Shown here: in pieces, positions 1 to 6,611 of the stretch | Numbering within the stretch: position 1 is the stretch's first letter | Layout of the letters: each line of letters begins with the position of its first letter | Assembly (NCBI RefSeq): GCF_025823185.1 | Contig: NZ_JACKVK010000008.1 | Coordinates: 1,352,312-1,416,311 of the forward strand | Direction: 5' to 3' | From: Mycobacterium yunnanensis | GTDB taxonomy: Bacteria; Actinomycetota; Actinomycetes; Mycobacteriales; Mycobacteriaceae | Length of the DNA stretch: 64,000 bases | Made by a program: the position numbers and the translations under genes | Notes under the pieces: model-generated | What the model was told of the DNA's origin: nothing | Databases searched by the model: none | What the model saw: only the letters and a program-made list of their open reading frames with translations

Positions 1-647
1 GCCCGCGGAAGGTCTGCCGTCGCACTGTGCAGGAGCGTGATGGTGGCCGCCGCCAGTACCGACAACAGCACCGCGCCGGTCACGTCGACGCGCTGGCCGC
101 GGTCGGCGTCACCGGGAGTGAGCCGCAACGCCGGGACGAGCGCCACCAACGCCATTGCCGGCACAGCCATCGTCGCCCGCCAACCAAGATGGGCCGTGAG
201 CAGACCACCGATCAGGCTCCCGCTCCCTGACGCGGTGGTCTGGCAGACCGCGACCGTCGCCAAAGCGCTGACCCGACCCCGTCGATCCAAGGTCTGGTCG
301 ATGCACGCGTAGACGCAGATCACCATGGCACCGGCACCCAATCCGCCGAACAGCCGACCCCCCACCACGCCGACGAGATTCTGCGCCGTCGCGGCGCCGA
401 TCGACCCGACCGCCATCGTCACCACCGCGACACCCAGCGTGGTGCGCAGCCCCCAGCGCTGGGCGATTCGTCCCCCCAGCGGCATCGCCACCGCTGCGCC
501 CAACGACCACGCCGAGATGATCCACTCGGTCGCGGAGAACGACACCCCCAGGGCCGGGGCCACCGACGGTAGGGCTACCGAGGGCGCCCCGATCGCGACG
601 GACACCGGAGCGGCCAACACGCCCAGGACTATTCCGGTCCGCCGCAC
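1..647 (-). CDS. MFS transporter, N-terminal part (cut by window edge)
   Basis: About 215 N-terminal residues of a major facilitator superfamily transporter are present; the C-terminal part lies beyond base 1. Reading from the GTG, hydrophobic helices alternate with short loops. The cytoplasmic loop after helix 2 carries the MFS signature in the form G-G-R-I-A-Q-R-W-G, and the following segment G-G-R-L-F-G-G-L-G-A-G-A resembles the fourth helix of drug-type (DHA) members. The GTG overlaps the stop of the upstream epoxide-hydrolase-like gene by one base (TAGTG), so the two are very probably co-transcribed and translationally coupled. Substrate cannot be told; export of the hydrolase substrate or product is an inference from the coupling only. 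Confidence 0.82.
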   Translation of the reverse strand, partial: MRRTGIVLGVLAAPVSVAIGAPSVALPSVAPALGVSFSATEWIISAWSLGAAVAMPLGGRIAQRWGLRTTLGVAVVTMAVGSIGAATAQNLVGVVGGRLFGGLGAGAMVICVYACIDQTLDRRGRVSALATVAVCQTTASGSGSLIGGLLTAHLGWRATMAVPAMALVALVPALRLTPGDADRGQRVDVTGAVLLSVLAAATITLLHSATADLPR

Positions 648-1672
648 TACAGATCGTTCTCCCGCAGCCAGGCCCGGATGAGGTCGACGTGCTCGCCCTT
701 TCGCTCCAGCGGCAGCCAGTGCCCGGCGGGTAGGGATGCTTCGGTGAGGTCCGAGCACGCGGCACGCATCGCGTCGCCCTGATGGTTGCCGGTGATGCTG
801 CAAATCTGGTCGAAGTCTCCGTTGACGAACAGCACTGGTTGCGACAGACGGCCGCCGTCGAGGGCTGAGCGCGCATAGGCGACGTTGGCCTCATCGTTGA
901 CGTACCAGGCGCAACTCGGGCGAAAACCGTTGACGCGGAATGTCTCCACCAGCACGTCGAAGTCGTCCGGCGGCCAGATGGTTGGGTCGGGCTCGGTCGG
1001 CGGGGCGTGGTGCGCGGCGCCGAAGCGGCCGCCGTTGCGCGAGACCAGAGCGTTCGGCGACACCTCGTCGACGTTGGCCGGATTGCCCGGCTGGAATATC
1101 GACGCCAACGACGACCTCAGGTCGGCATCGAGGTCGGCGACGGCCGACGCGAAGTGGGTCACGTAGTAGCGGTAGTAATCCCACTGGCCGTCGGGGAATT
1201 CGTCGGCCGGGTATATCGACCTGTCGACCAACGGGACGACGGTCTGCAGGGCGTGGCCCTCGGGGTAGTAGGCCAGCGACGTCAGCACGAGGCCGCGGCA
1301 TCGGTTGGGTTCGTGGGCGGCCAGGTCGGCGACCACGACGCTGCCCCAGTCGTGCCCGACCCACACCGCCGGGTCACCGCCGAGGTGATCGTGGAGTTCG
1401 ATCATGTCGGCGACGACCTCGTCGACGGTGTACGCGTCGTCCGCTTCGGGCATCGACGATCCGCCGTAGCCGCGGAGGTCGGGGGCGACGCAGTGCCATC
1501 CGTCGGCGGCGAACGCAGACATCTGCGCGCGCCACATCAGCCCGATGCTCGGCCAGCCGTGGACGAACAGCATCAGTGGCCCGTCGTCGGGCCCACATTC
1601 GAGGAAGTGGGTGGTGTGACGGGGCGTGCCGAAGAGGCGTGAGGTCAAGTTTGCGTTCGAGTGGTCGGACAT
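647..1672 (-). CDS. Alpha/beta hydrolase, epoxide-hydrolase-like
   Basis: A 341-residue alpha/beta hydrolase. The H-G-W-P motif (about residues 38-41) forms the oxyanion hole, and the nucleophile elbow reads V-G-H-D-W-G-S with Asp108, the aspartate nucleophile of epoxide hydrolases and haloalkane dehalogenases rather than the serine of esterases. The C-terminal acid region (V-N-G-D-F-D) and the catalytic His in A-G-H-W-L-P are present. The chosen ATG is preceded by GGGAG on the minus strand; a longer in-frame extension exists but would run into the divergent tetR promoter. Probable function: opening of an epoxide substrate by water. Divergent from a TetR gene 88 bp away whose two candidate operators lie in between; followed without gap by an MFS exporter. 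Confidence 0.88.
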   Translation of the reverse strand: MSDHSNANLTSRLFGTPRHTTHFLECGPDDGPLMLFVHGWPSIGLMWRAQMSAFAADGWHCVAPDLRGYGGSSMPEADDAYTVDEVVADMIELHDHLGGDPAVWVGHDWGSVVVADLAAHEPNRCRGLVLTSLAYYPEGHALQTVVPLVDRSIYPADEFPDGQWDYYRYYVTHFASAVADLDADLRSSLASIFQPGNPANVDEVSPNALVSRNGGRFGAAHHAPPTEPDPTIWPPDDFDVLVETFRVNGFRPSCAWYVNDEANVAYARSALDGGRLSQPVLFVNGDFDQICSITGNHQGDAMRAACSDLTEASLPAGHWLPLERKGEHVDLIRAWLRENDL

Positions 1673-1688
1673 GGATTCTCCCGTTAAG

Positions 1689-1754
1689 GCAATAGTCCTT
1701 GCTTTTGGGACGCTACGGCACCGCGCCGTAAAAGCAAAGTCCTTTGCGTACAAT
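1689..1754. promoter_or_regulatory. Divergent TetR control region with two related operators
   Basis: Two related 14-bp elements lie 45 bp apart between the divergent hydrolase and tetR genes. The right one, at 1734-1747, is a perfect inverted repeat GCAAAG-TC-CTTTGC. The left one, at 1689-1702, is an imperfect version (GCAATAG-TC-CTTGC). Read on opposite strands both share the flank AAAGCAA. The right copy sits just upstream of a TACAAT -10 hexamer (1749-1754) that precedes the tetR ATG by six bases, which would give a leaderless tetR transcript. This arrangement fits autorepression and control of the hydrolase-MFS operon, but binding is inferred. Confidence 0.6.
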
Positions 1755-1760
1755 CGCGGA

Positions 1761-2321
1761 ATGACCAATCGCGCCACGAGCCGTCCAGGGGGGCGGGCCA
1801 GTCGGGTGATGGCCGCGGTCTACGCCTCGGTCGGCCAACTCGTCGGCGAGGGCGCCACCAGGATCAGCTTTCCGGTCATCGCAGAACGCGCGGGGGTCAA
1901 CCCGACCACGCTGTACCGACGCTGGAACGACGTGAACGCGCTACTCGAGGAGGTCGCGGTCGCCGCCCTCACCGGTGACGGTGACGTGCCCCCCGACACC
2001 GGATCGCTGTCCGAGGACTTGACGCAGTGGGCGACCGTGATCGCCGCCGACATCACCCGGCCCGAGCGCACCCGCTACCTGCGCGCCATGGTTTCCGCAC
2101 GGGCGGAGTTGGTGTCGAGCTGCCCGGTCATGGAGACGCGGCGCGGGCAAGTCGCAGAGATGGTGCGTCGCGCCCGCACGCGCGGGGAGTCGGCACCCAC
2201 GGTTGAGCAGATCCTCGATCACGTCATCTCGCCGCTCTACCACCGCATCGCGTTCGCGCTGGAGGTCGACGACGACTACGCGTCGCGGTTGGTCTGCGAC
2301 GTTCTGGCGATGGCCAGATGA
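1761..2321 (+). CDS. TetR family transcriptional regulator
   Basis: A 186-residue TetR-type repressor. The N-terminal helix-turn-helix is recognisable in I-S-F-P-V-I-A-E-R-A-G-V-N-P-T-T-L-Y-R-R-W, with the usual L-Y-R-R-W recognition-helix end at about residues 45-50. The rest is the helical ligand-binding domain with no identifiable ligand signature. I chose the ATG six bases after the TACAAT -10 because the upstream in-frame start would lie inside the neighbouring gene on the other strand. It is divergent from the epoxide-hydrolase-like gene and most likely represses it and itself. The gene ends 22 bp before the convergent merR-type gene. Confidence 0.87.
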   Translation: MTNRATSRPGGRASRVMAAVYASVGQLVGEGATRISFPVIAERAGVNPTTLYRRWNDVNALLEEVAVAALTGDGDVPPDTGSLSEDLTQWATVIAADITRPERTRYLRAMVSARAELVSSCPVMETRRGQVAEMVRRARTRGESAPTVEQILDHVISPLYHRIAFALEVDDDYASRLVCDVLAMAR

Positions 2322-2343
2322 CCCGCGAGTCCAACCGGCTCGC

Positions 2344-2733
2344 TCATTCCTGGCGCAGCGCTTGATGAGTGGCGGTGAGGTAGCGGTCCAACGTGTCCCG
2401 GCTGGCGGACAGGTGCCGGATCCGTTCGTCGAGCCGCCTTCTCTCGTGGGTGAGGGAGGCCAGGATCTCGGGGCAGGGGTCGATCGTCGGCTCGCTCCCG
2501 TGTGCGCACGGGAGGATCGTGCGGATCGTGTCCGTGGGCAGGCCTGCGTCGAGCAATCCGCGAATCTGGGCGACGGTCGTCACGGCGTCCGAGCGGTACC
2601 GGCGGTAGCCGTTGTCGGCGCGAACGGGGTCCAACAGACCCTGTTGCTCGTAGTAGCGCAGCATCCGCGGAGAGGCGCCCGACCTCGACGACAGCTCACC
2701 GATCGAGATCGTCGTCGACGCCACGCGCGGCAT
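2344..2733 (-). CDS. MerR family transcriptional regulator
   Basis: A 129-residue MerR-type regulator. The N-terminal winged helix-turn-helix reads I-S-I-G-E-L-S-S-R-S-G followed by the family-typical M-L-R-Y-Y-E-Q-Q-G-L-L and the wing N-G-Y-R-R-Y. A C-terminal coiled-coil dimerisation helix follows. Two cysteines ten residues apart (P-C-A-H-G ... D-P-C-P-E, about residues 74-85 of the chosen frame) could be sensor residues, but this is not a recognised metal site. I start at the ATG at 2733; the alternative start six codons upstream would fall inside the presumed operator. Divergent from a luciferase-like oxidoreductase, its likely target. Confidence 0.87.
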   Translation of the reverse strand: MPRVASTTISIGELSSRSGASPRMLRYYEQQGLLDPVRADNGYRRYRSDAVTTVAQIRGLLDAGLPTDTIRTILPCAHGSEPTIDPCPEILASLTHERRRLDERIRHLSASRDTLDRYLTATHQALRQE

Positions 2734-2738
2734 GGGGC

Positions 2739-2770
2739 TTGACCTTGACATAGATGTCAGACTCTACCAT
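2739..2770 (+). promoter_or_regulatory. MerR-type promoter of the luciferase-like gene
   Basis: TTGACC (2739-2744) and TACCAT (2765-2770) are separated by 20 bp, longer than the usual 17. The spacer contains a perfect inverted repeat TGACAT-AG-ATGTCA at 2746-2759. An over-long spacer with a dyad inside it is the hallmark of MerR-activated promoters, where the activator untwists the DNA. The element lies between the merR-type gene and the luciferase-like gene and fires toward the latter. The -10 ends seven bases before the ATG of a small leader reading frame. Confidence 0.6.
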
Positions 2771-2777
2771 TCGGCGC

Positions 2778-2846
2778 ATGACATCGAATGGGTTCGGAAT
2801 CCGCAACCGTGGTACGTTCAGCACGAACGGGATTGTGGCGCAATGA
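2778..2846 (+). CDS. Possible leaderless 22-residue leader peptide
   Basis: An ATG seven bases downstream of the TACCAT -10 opens a 22-codon frame that begins M-T-S-N-G-F-G-I and ends V-A-Q. Its TGA overlaps the ATG of the luciferase-like oxidoreductase as ATGA. The position of the ATG at the expected transcription start is that of mycobacterial leaderless genes, and the ATGA overlap is the usual sign of translational coupling. The luciferase-like gene itself lacks a convincing ribosome-binding site, which would make coupling useful. The frame is short and could be chance; no homologue is known to me. Confidence 0.4.
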   Translation: MTSNGFGIRNRGTFSTNGIVAQ

Positions 2847-3667
2847 AGTTGAGTGTTGCGCTGTCCAATGACGAGAGCGCCGTCGAACCCAGTTCCATCG
2901 TGGCACAAGCGCGCCTGGCCGAGGACTTGGGCTACGCCGGCGTATGGGTGCCCGATCATCTGCTACCACCGGGGCCCTACGGCGATGTCTACGGTGGCGT
3001 GTACGAGGCCCTGATGCTGCTGTCGCACGTGGCCGCGGTGACCGAGCGGGTCACACTGGGGACGACGGTGATCATCGTGCCCCTGCGAGAGCCGGTGCTG
3101 CTGGCCAAACAGCTGGCCACCCTGGAGCGTCTGGCGCCCGGACGAGTCGTGTTCGGCGTCGGCGTCGGCTGGGATTCGGACGAGTTCGCTGCCGTCGGTG
3201 TGCCCTTCTCCGAGCGCGGCGCACGAACCGACGAGGCGATCGATCTGATCGGTGCCCTGCACCGGGGCGAGACTCCGCGGCCGAACCACTTCTTCGGGTC
3301 GGCCACCGGTGTCTTCGAACCCCGGCCGACCGCGCCGGTTAGCGTGATGGTCGGCGGGATGACCGGGCCTGCGTTCCGTCGGGCGGCGCGCGTCGCCGAT
3401 CGCTGGCAGGCCTTCGGTCTCACTCCGGACGAGTTCTCCACCCGCCGTGCGGATTTGGATCGGCTGTCGGCGCCGCGCCGAATCTCGGCGGGCATCATGC
3501 TCTCGCGGGACGACAGCTGCAAGAGCGTCGCGGAACTGCTCGACCTCCTGCACGGCTACGAGACGGCGGGCGCCGACGAGGTGACCATTCACTTTGGGCC
3601 CAGCGCTCAGACGTCCGCGCCCATGACCGAGCTGATGGACCGGTGGCGCGCCGCTCACCAACCGTGA
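2843..3667 (+). CDS. LLM class flavin/F420-dependent oxidoreductase
   Basis: A 274-residue luciferase-like TIM-barrel oxidoreductase. Family features include L-A-E-D-L-G-Y-A-G-V-W-V-P-D-H-L at about residues 23-40, the strand T-L-G-T-T-V-I-I-V-P, and the G-V-G-V-G-W segment after the K-Q-L-A-T-L-E helix. These are typical of the single-component F420-dependent subgroup common in mycobacteria, though FMN use cannot be excluded. The start is the ATG overlapping the upstream leader frame; a longer frame from 2732 would cross the promoter. Controlled probably by the divergent MerR-type protein. Substrate unknown. Confidence 0.88.
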   Translation: MKLSVALSNDESAVEPSSIVAQARLAEDLGYAGVWVPDHLLPPGPYGDVYGGVYEALMLLSHVAAVTERVTLGTTVIIVPLREPVLLAKQLATLERLAPGRVVFGVGVGWDSDEFAAVGVPFSERGARTDEAIDLIGALHRGETPRPNHFFGSATGVFEPRPTAPVSVMVGGMTGPAFRRAARVADRWQAFGLTPDEFSTRRADLDRLSAPRRISAGIMLSRDDSCKSVAELLDLLHGYETAGADEVTIHFGPSAQTSAPMTELMDRWRAAHQP

Positions 3668-3743
3668 TCGACGCGATTCCCCCAGTGCTCGAGCCCGCTC
3701 CGACGTACCCTCGAGCCGACTATCCGGCAATCCGCGGAGGGCA

Positions 3744-4763
3744 GTGACGGGCGAACGTGGTTACCGGCGGCCGACCCTCGCCGACGTCGCGCGCATGGCC
3801 AACGTCGACCCGAGCCTGGTGTCGCGAGTGCTGCGCGACGACCCGCGAGGGTTTGCCTCGGCGGAGACCCGCGAGCGCATTCGAGCCGCCGCCGAGGAGA
3901 TCGGCTATCGGGCCAATGCCGCGGCGCGCGGATTGCGCAACGACCGGACGATGACGTTGGGTCTGCTGCTGCCGGGGTTCACCAGCCCGGTGTACTCCGC
4001 GATCGCCCACGGTGTTGAAGAGCGCGCCAACGAGCATGGCTACGGCCTGGTGCTCGGCACCCATGCCGCGGGGGACCCGCACGAGACCATTTCCTCGATG
4101 CTGATGCACGGCAGCGTCGACGCGCTGCTCGTCTCGTCGGGTCGCATCGAGGACGAGTCGTTGCGCCAGCTGGTCACACGCGTGCCGCAATCGGTCGTCC
4201 TGGTCAACCGGCAGGTGCGTGGGGTGGCGGCCAGCGTCGTGCTCCGAGACGCCGATGCCTCGGCGGTGGCGGTGCGACACCTGGCGCAGCTGGGCCATCG
4301 GCGGATCTGCGCGGTAATGGGCCCCCAGACCTTGGACACGATGGTTCGCCGTCGGCGCGGCTTCGTCAGGGAGTGCGCGGCGTTGGGCGTGGATGCGTCC
4401 GTCGTCGAGCTGCCTGATCGGGACCGCACCGCCGGATTCGACGGCACGATGCGCGCGCTGGAACGTCGGCCGACACCCACGGCCATCGTGGCGGCGACGT
4501 TCCCGATGGCCGTCGGCGTCCTCGCTGCCCTGCACCAGCGGGGAATCGCGGTACCAAGGGAGATGTCGGTGGTCTCGCTGCACGACGACGATCTCGCCAA
4601 CTTCCTGGTGCCGCCCATGACCGCCGTGTGGCTTCCGGCCGAAAGGCTGGGAGCCGAGGCCGTCGACCTCGCCTTGACGTTGGTCAACGGGGGTCGGCCG
4701 CGCCGCGTCGTCGTACCCGACGAACCGCATGTCGTCCGTCGCGAGTCGACCGCGCAGGTCTAG
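3744..4763 (+). CDS. LacI family transcriptional regulator
   Basis: A 339-residue LacI/GalR-type repressor. The N-terminal helix-turn-helix reads P-T-L-A-D-V-A-R-M-A-N-V-D-P-S-L-V-S-R-V-L, followed by the hinge region I-G-Y-R-A-N-A-A-A-R-G-L-R, and then the periplasmic-binding-protein-like core. The GTG start has GGAGGG three bases upstream. A 7-bp inverted repeat (GCTCGAG, 16-nt loop, CTCGAGC; 3687-3716) lies upstream and could be an autoregulatory site or a hairpin. A near-perfect LacI-family operator at 4857-4868 precedes the next gene, so the protein most likely represses the catabolic block that follows. The effector is unknown. Confidence 0.92.
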   Translation: MTGERGYRRPTLADVARMANVDPSLVSRVLRDDPRGFASAETRERIRAAAEEIGYRANAAARGLRNDRTMTLGLLLPGFTSPVYSAIAHGVEERANEHGYGLVLGTHAAGDPHETISSMLMHGSVDALLVSSGRIEDESLRQLVTRVPQSVVLVNRQVRGVAASVVLRDADASAVAVRHLAQLGHRRICAVMGPQTLDTMVRRRRGFVRECAALGVDASVVELPDRDRTAGFDGTMRALERRPTPTAIVAATFPMAVGVLAALHQRGIAVPREMSVVSLHDDDLANFLVPPMTAVWLPAERLGAEAVDLALTLVNGGRPRRVVVPDEPHVVRRESTAQV

Positions 4764-4850
4764 TCACGAATACCATTGCCGCACAGACGCCCTGGGCATC
4801 GTCAGGCCGACAGCGGCACGGCCGAGGCGATCGAGGGATGAGGCTGCACC

Positions 4851-4894
4851 TTGATATCAAACGTTTGACCCAATCCTCGGGCGCACGTCACAGT
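4851..4894 (+). promoter_or_regulatory. LacI-type operator and promoter of the catabolic operon
   Basis: TCAAACGTTTGA (4857-4868) is a perfect 12-bp palindrome with the central CG and flanking A/T blocks typical of LacI-family operators. It overlaps a second 10-bp palindrome TTGATATCAA (4851-4860) and a TTGACC -35-like hexamer (4865-4870), with CACAGT 18 bp further downstream as a weak -10. A repressor here would block polymerase. It lies 180 bp downstream of the LacI-type gene and 75 bp upstream of the cyclase-family gene. Confidence 0.68.
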
Positions 4895-4943
4895 AGGAAC
4901 CACGAACGAGCGTCGTCACAGCCGACGAGAAGGGAGTCACCAG

Positions 4944-5741
4944 GTGACCCGATTCGTTGACATCTCGATGTCCCTGCAGAACGACGTCCCCGCCGACCCG
5001 CCGGGATACGAATTCTCCATCGAATACCGAAGCCATCAGGACACGCTGCCGATGTTGCAGAGCCGCTACGACGGCCTGGAGCCCGAAGACCTGCCCAACT
5101 CCGAGGCGTTCGCGCTGGAGACGGTGCACCTCTCGACTCACAACGGCACTCACGTCGACGCGCCATGGCACTACTCGTCGATGATGGAGGACGGGACTCG
5201 CCCGCGCACCATCGACGAGATGCCGTTGGACTGGTTTCACCGGCCCGGCGTAAAGCTCGACTTTCGGCACTTCGAGGACGGCTACGTCGCCACTGCTGCC
5301 GACGTCGAGCACGAGCTCGACCGCATCGGCTACCACCTCGAGCCGTTGGACATCGTGCTCGTGAACACCTCTGCGGGAACCAACTTCGGCACACCCGAGT
5401 ATGCGCAGAGCGGCTGCGGCTTCGGCCGGGAGGCGACCCTGTGGCTGTGCGACCGCGGCGTGCGGGTGGTGGGGACCGACGCCTGGAGTTGGGATGCGCC
5501 GTATGACTACGTCGTCGAGCGCTACGCCCGTGATCACGACGCCTCCATCATCTGGGAGGGACACAAGGCCGGTCGCCACACCGAGTACTGCCAGATCGAG
5601 AAGCTTCGGCATCTCGAAGAGCTTCCCGCACAGGGCTTCACCGTTGCCTGCTTTCCCGTGAAGATCCACGCCGCATCGGCGGGCTGGACCCGCGCCGTGG
5701 CCATGTTCGACGACGACACCGAGAACGGAGCTCCCCGATGA
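4944..5741 (+). CDS. Cyclase-family metal hydrolase (PF04199 type)
   Basis: A 265-residue member of the cyclase/kynurenine-formamidase/isatin-hydrolase superfamily. The signature H-N-G-T-H-V-D-A-P-W-H (about residues 66-76) supplies the His-His-Asp ligands for the catalytic metal. Known members hydrolyse cyclic or aryl amides and lactams, such as isatin or N-formylkynurenine; the exact substrate here is unknown. The GTG start follows AAGGGAG. The stop overlaps the ATG of the next gene (ATGA), so it heads an operon with the crotonase, under the LacI-type operator. Confidence 0.86.
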   Translation: MTRFVDISMSLQNDVPADPPGYEFSIEYRSHQDTLPMLQSRYDGLEPEDLPNSEAFALETVHLSTHNGTHVDAPWHYSSMMEDGTRPRTIDEMPLDWFHRPGVKLDFRHFEDGYVATAADVEHELDRIGYHLEPLDIVLVNTSAGTNFGTPEYAQSGCGFGREATLWLCDRGVRVVGTDAWSWDAPYDYVVERYARDHDASIIWEGHKAGRHTEYCQIEKLRHLEELPAQGFTVACFPVKIHAASAGWTRAVAMFDDDTENGAPR

Positions 5742-6550
5742 CCGACATTCGCGAGACGGCCGCCCAGGCCACCATGACTCACCTCGACCGCACACCCACC
5801 ACCTTCGAGAACTACCGAGACCGGTACCAGACGATTCGCTTGCAGCGCAACGACGGTGTCCTCGAACTGCACCTGCACTCCGACGGGGGGCCGCTGCGGT
5901 GGAGTCTATTGGCGCACAACGAACTCGAGGACGCGTTCCTCGAGATCGGCCGCGACCGCGAGAACGACGTGGTGATCATGACGGGTACCGGTGACGAGTT
6001 CAGCGGACCGGCGATCGCACCGGGGCAACATCCGAACCGCCGGACGATGACGCCCGAGATCTACGACCCCATCCAGTGGGAGGGCAAGCACCTGCTGCCC
6101 AACCTGCTGTCGATCGAGGCGCCCGTGATCGCCGCGATCAACGGCCCCGCCGTCCGGCATGCCGAGATCCCGCTGGTGTCCGACATCGTGCTCGCCAGTG
6201 ATGACACCTACTTCCAAGACACCGCACACTTCGCCGGCGGAATGGTGCCCGGTGACGGCATGCACATCGTCATGCCGTTGTTGATGGGACCCACGCGGGG
6301 ACGCTATTTCCTCCTGACCGGACAACGGATCTCGGCGGCGGAGGCGCTCGACATCGGTCTCGTCAACGAGGTGCTGCCGAAGACGGATCTGCTGCCCCGG
6401 GCCCGCGAGTTGGCGGCCCTGCTGATGGAACAGCCGCGCCTGGTCCGCCGATACAGCCGCACGATCCTGACCGAAGACCTGCGCCAGAGGATGCACGGGC
6501 TGCTCGGATACGGACTGGCGCTGGAGGGCCTCGCCCGGATGAAGGGTTAG
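5738..6550 (+). CDS. Crotonase superfamily protein, 6-oxocamphor-hydrolase-like
   Basis: A 270-residue enoyl-CoA hydratase/isomerase fold. The segment from about residue 142 (H-A-E-I-P-L-V-S-D-I-V-L-A-S) through F-Q-D-T-A-H-F and G-M-V-P-G-D-G-M-H resembles 6-oxocamphor hydrolase, a CoA-independent crotonase that cleaves cyclic beta-diketones by a retro-Claisen reaction. The oxyanion-hole stretch G-T-G-D-E-F-S-G and the C-terminal G-L-A-L-E-G also fit. It overlaps the upstream cyclase gene by four bases. Inference: C-C bond cleavage of a ring diketone in the same pathway. An ordinary enoyl-CoA hydratase is less likely. Confidence 0.83.
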   Translation: MTDIRETAAQATMTHLDRTPTTFENYRDRYQTIRLQRNDGVLELHLHSDGGPLRWSLLAHNELEDAFLEIGRDRENDVVIMTGTGDEFSGPAIAPGQHPNRRTMTPEIYDPIQWEGKHLLPNLLSIEAPVIAAINGPAVRHAEIPLVSDIVLASDDTYFQDTAHFAGGMVPGDGMHIVMPLLMGPTRGRYFLLTGQRISAAEALDIGLVNEVLPKTDLLPRARELAALLMEQPRLVRRYSRTILTEDLRQRMHGLLGYGLALEGLARMKG

Positions 6551-6611
6551 GGCGAGTCGGCATCGCCGCGCAGTCGTCCATCGTCGGTCGTCGATCTCAA
6601 CGAGGAGAGTG

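Noticed and set aside
3687..3716. Inverted repeat GCTCGAG/CTCGAGC as a certain LacI operator
   Set aside because: The 16-base loop is too long for a typical LacI site and lacks the central CG; kept only as a remark in the LacI entry.
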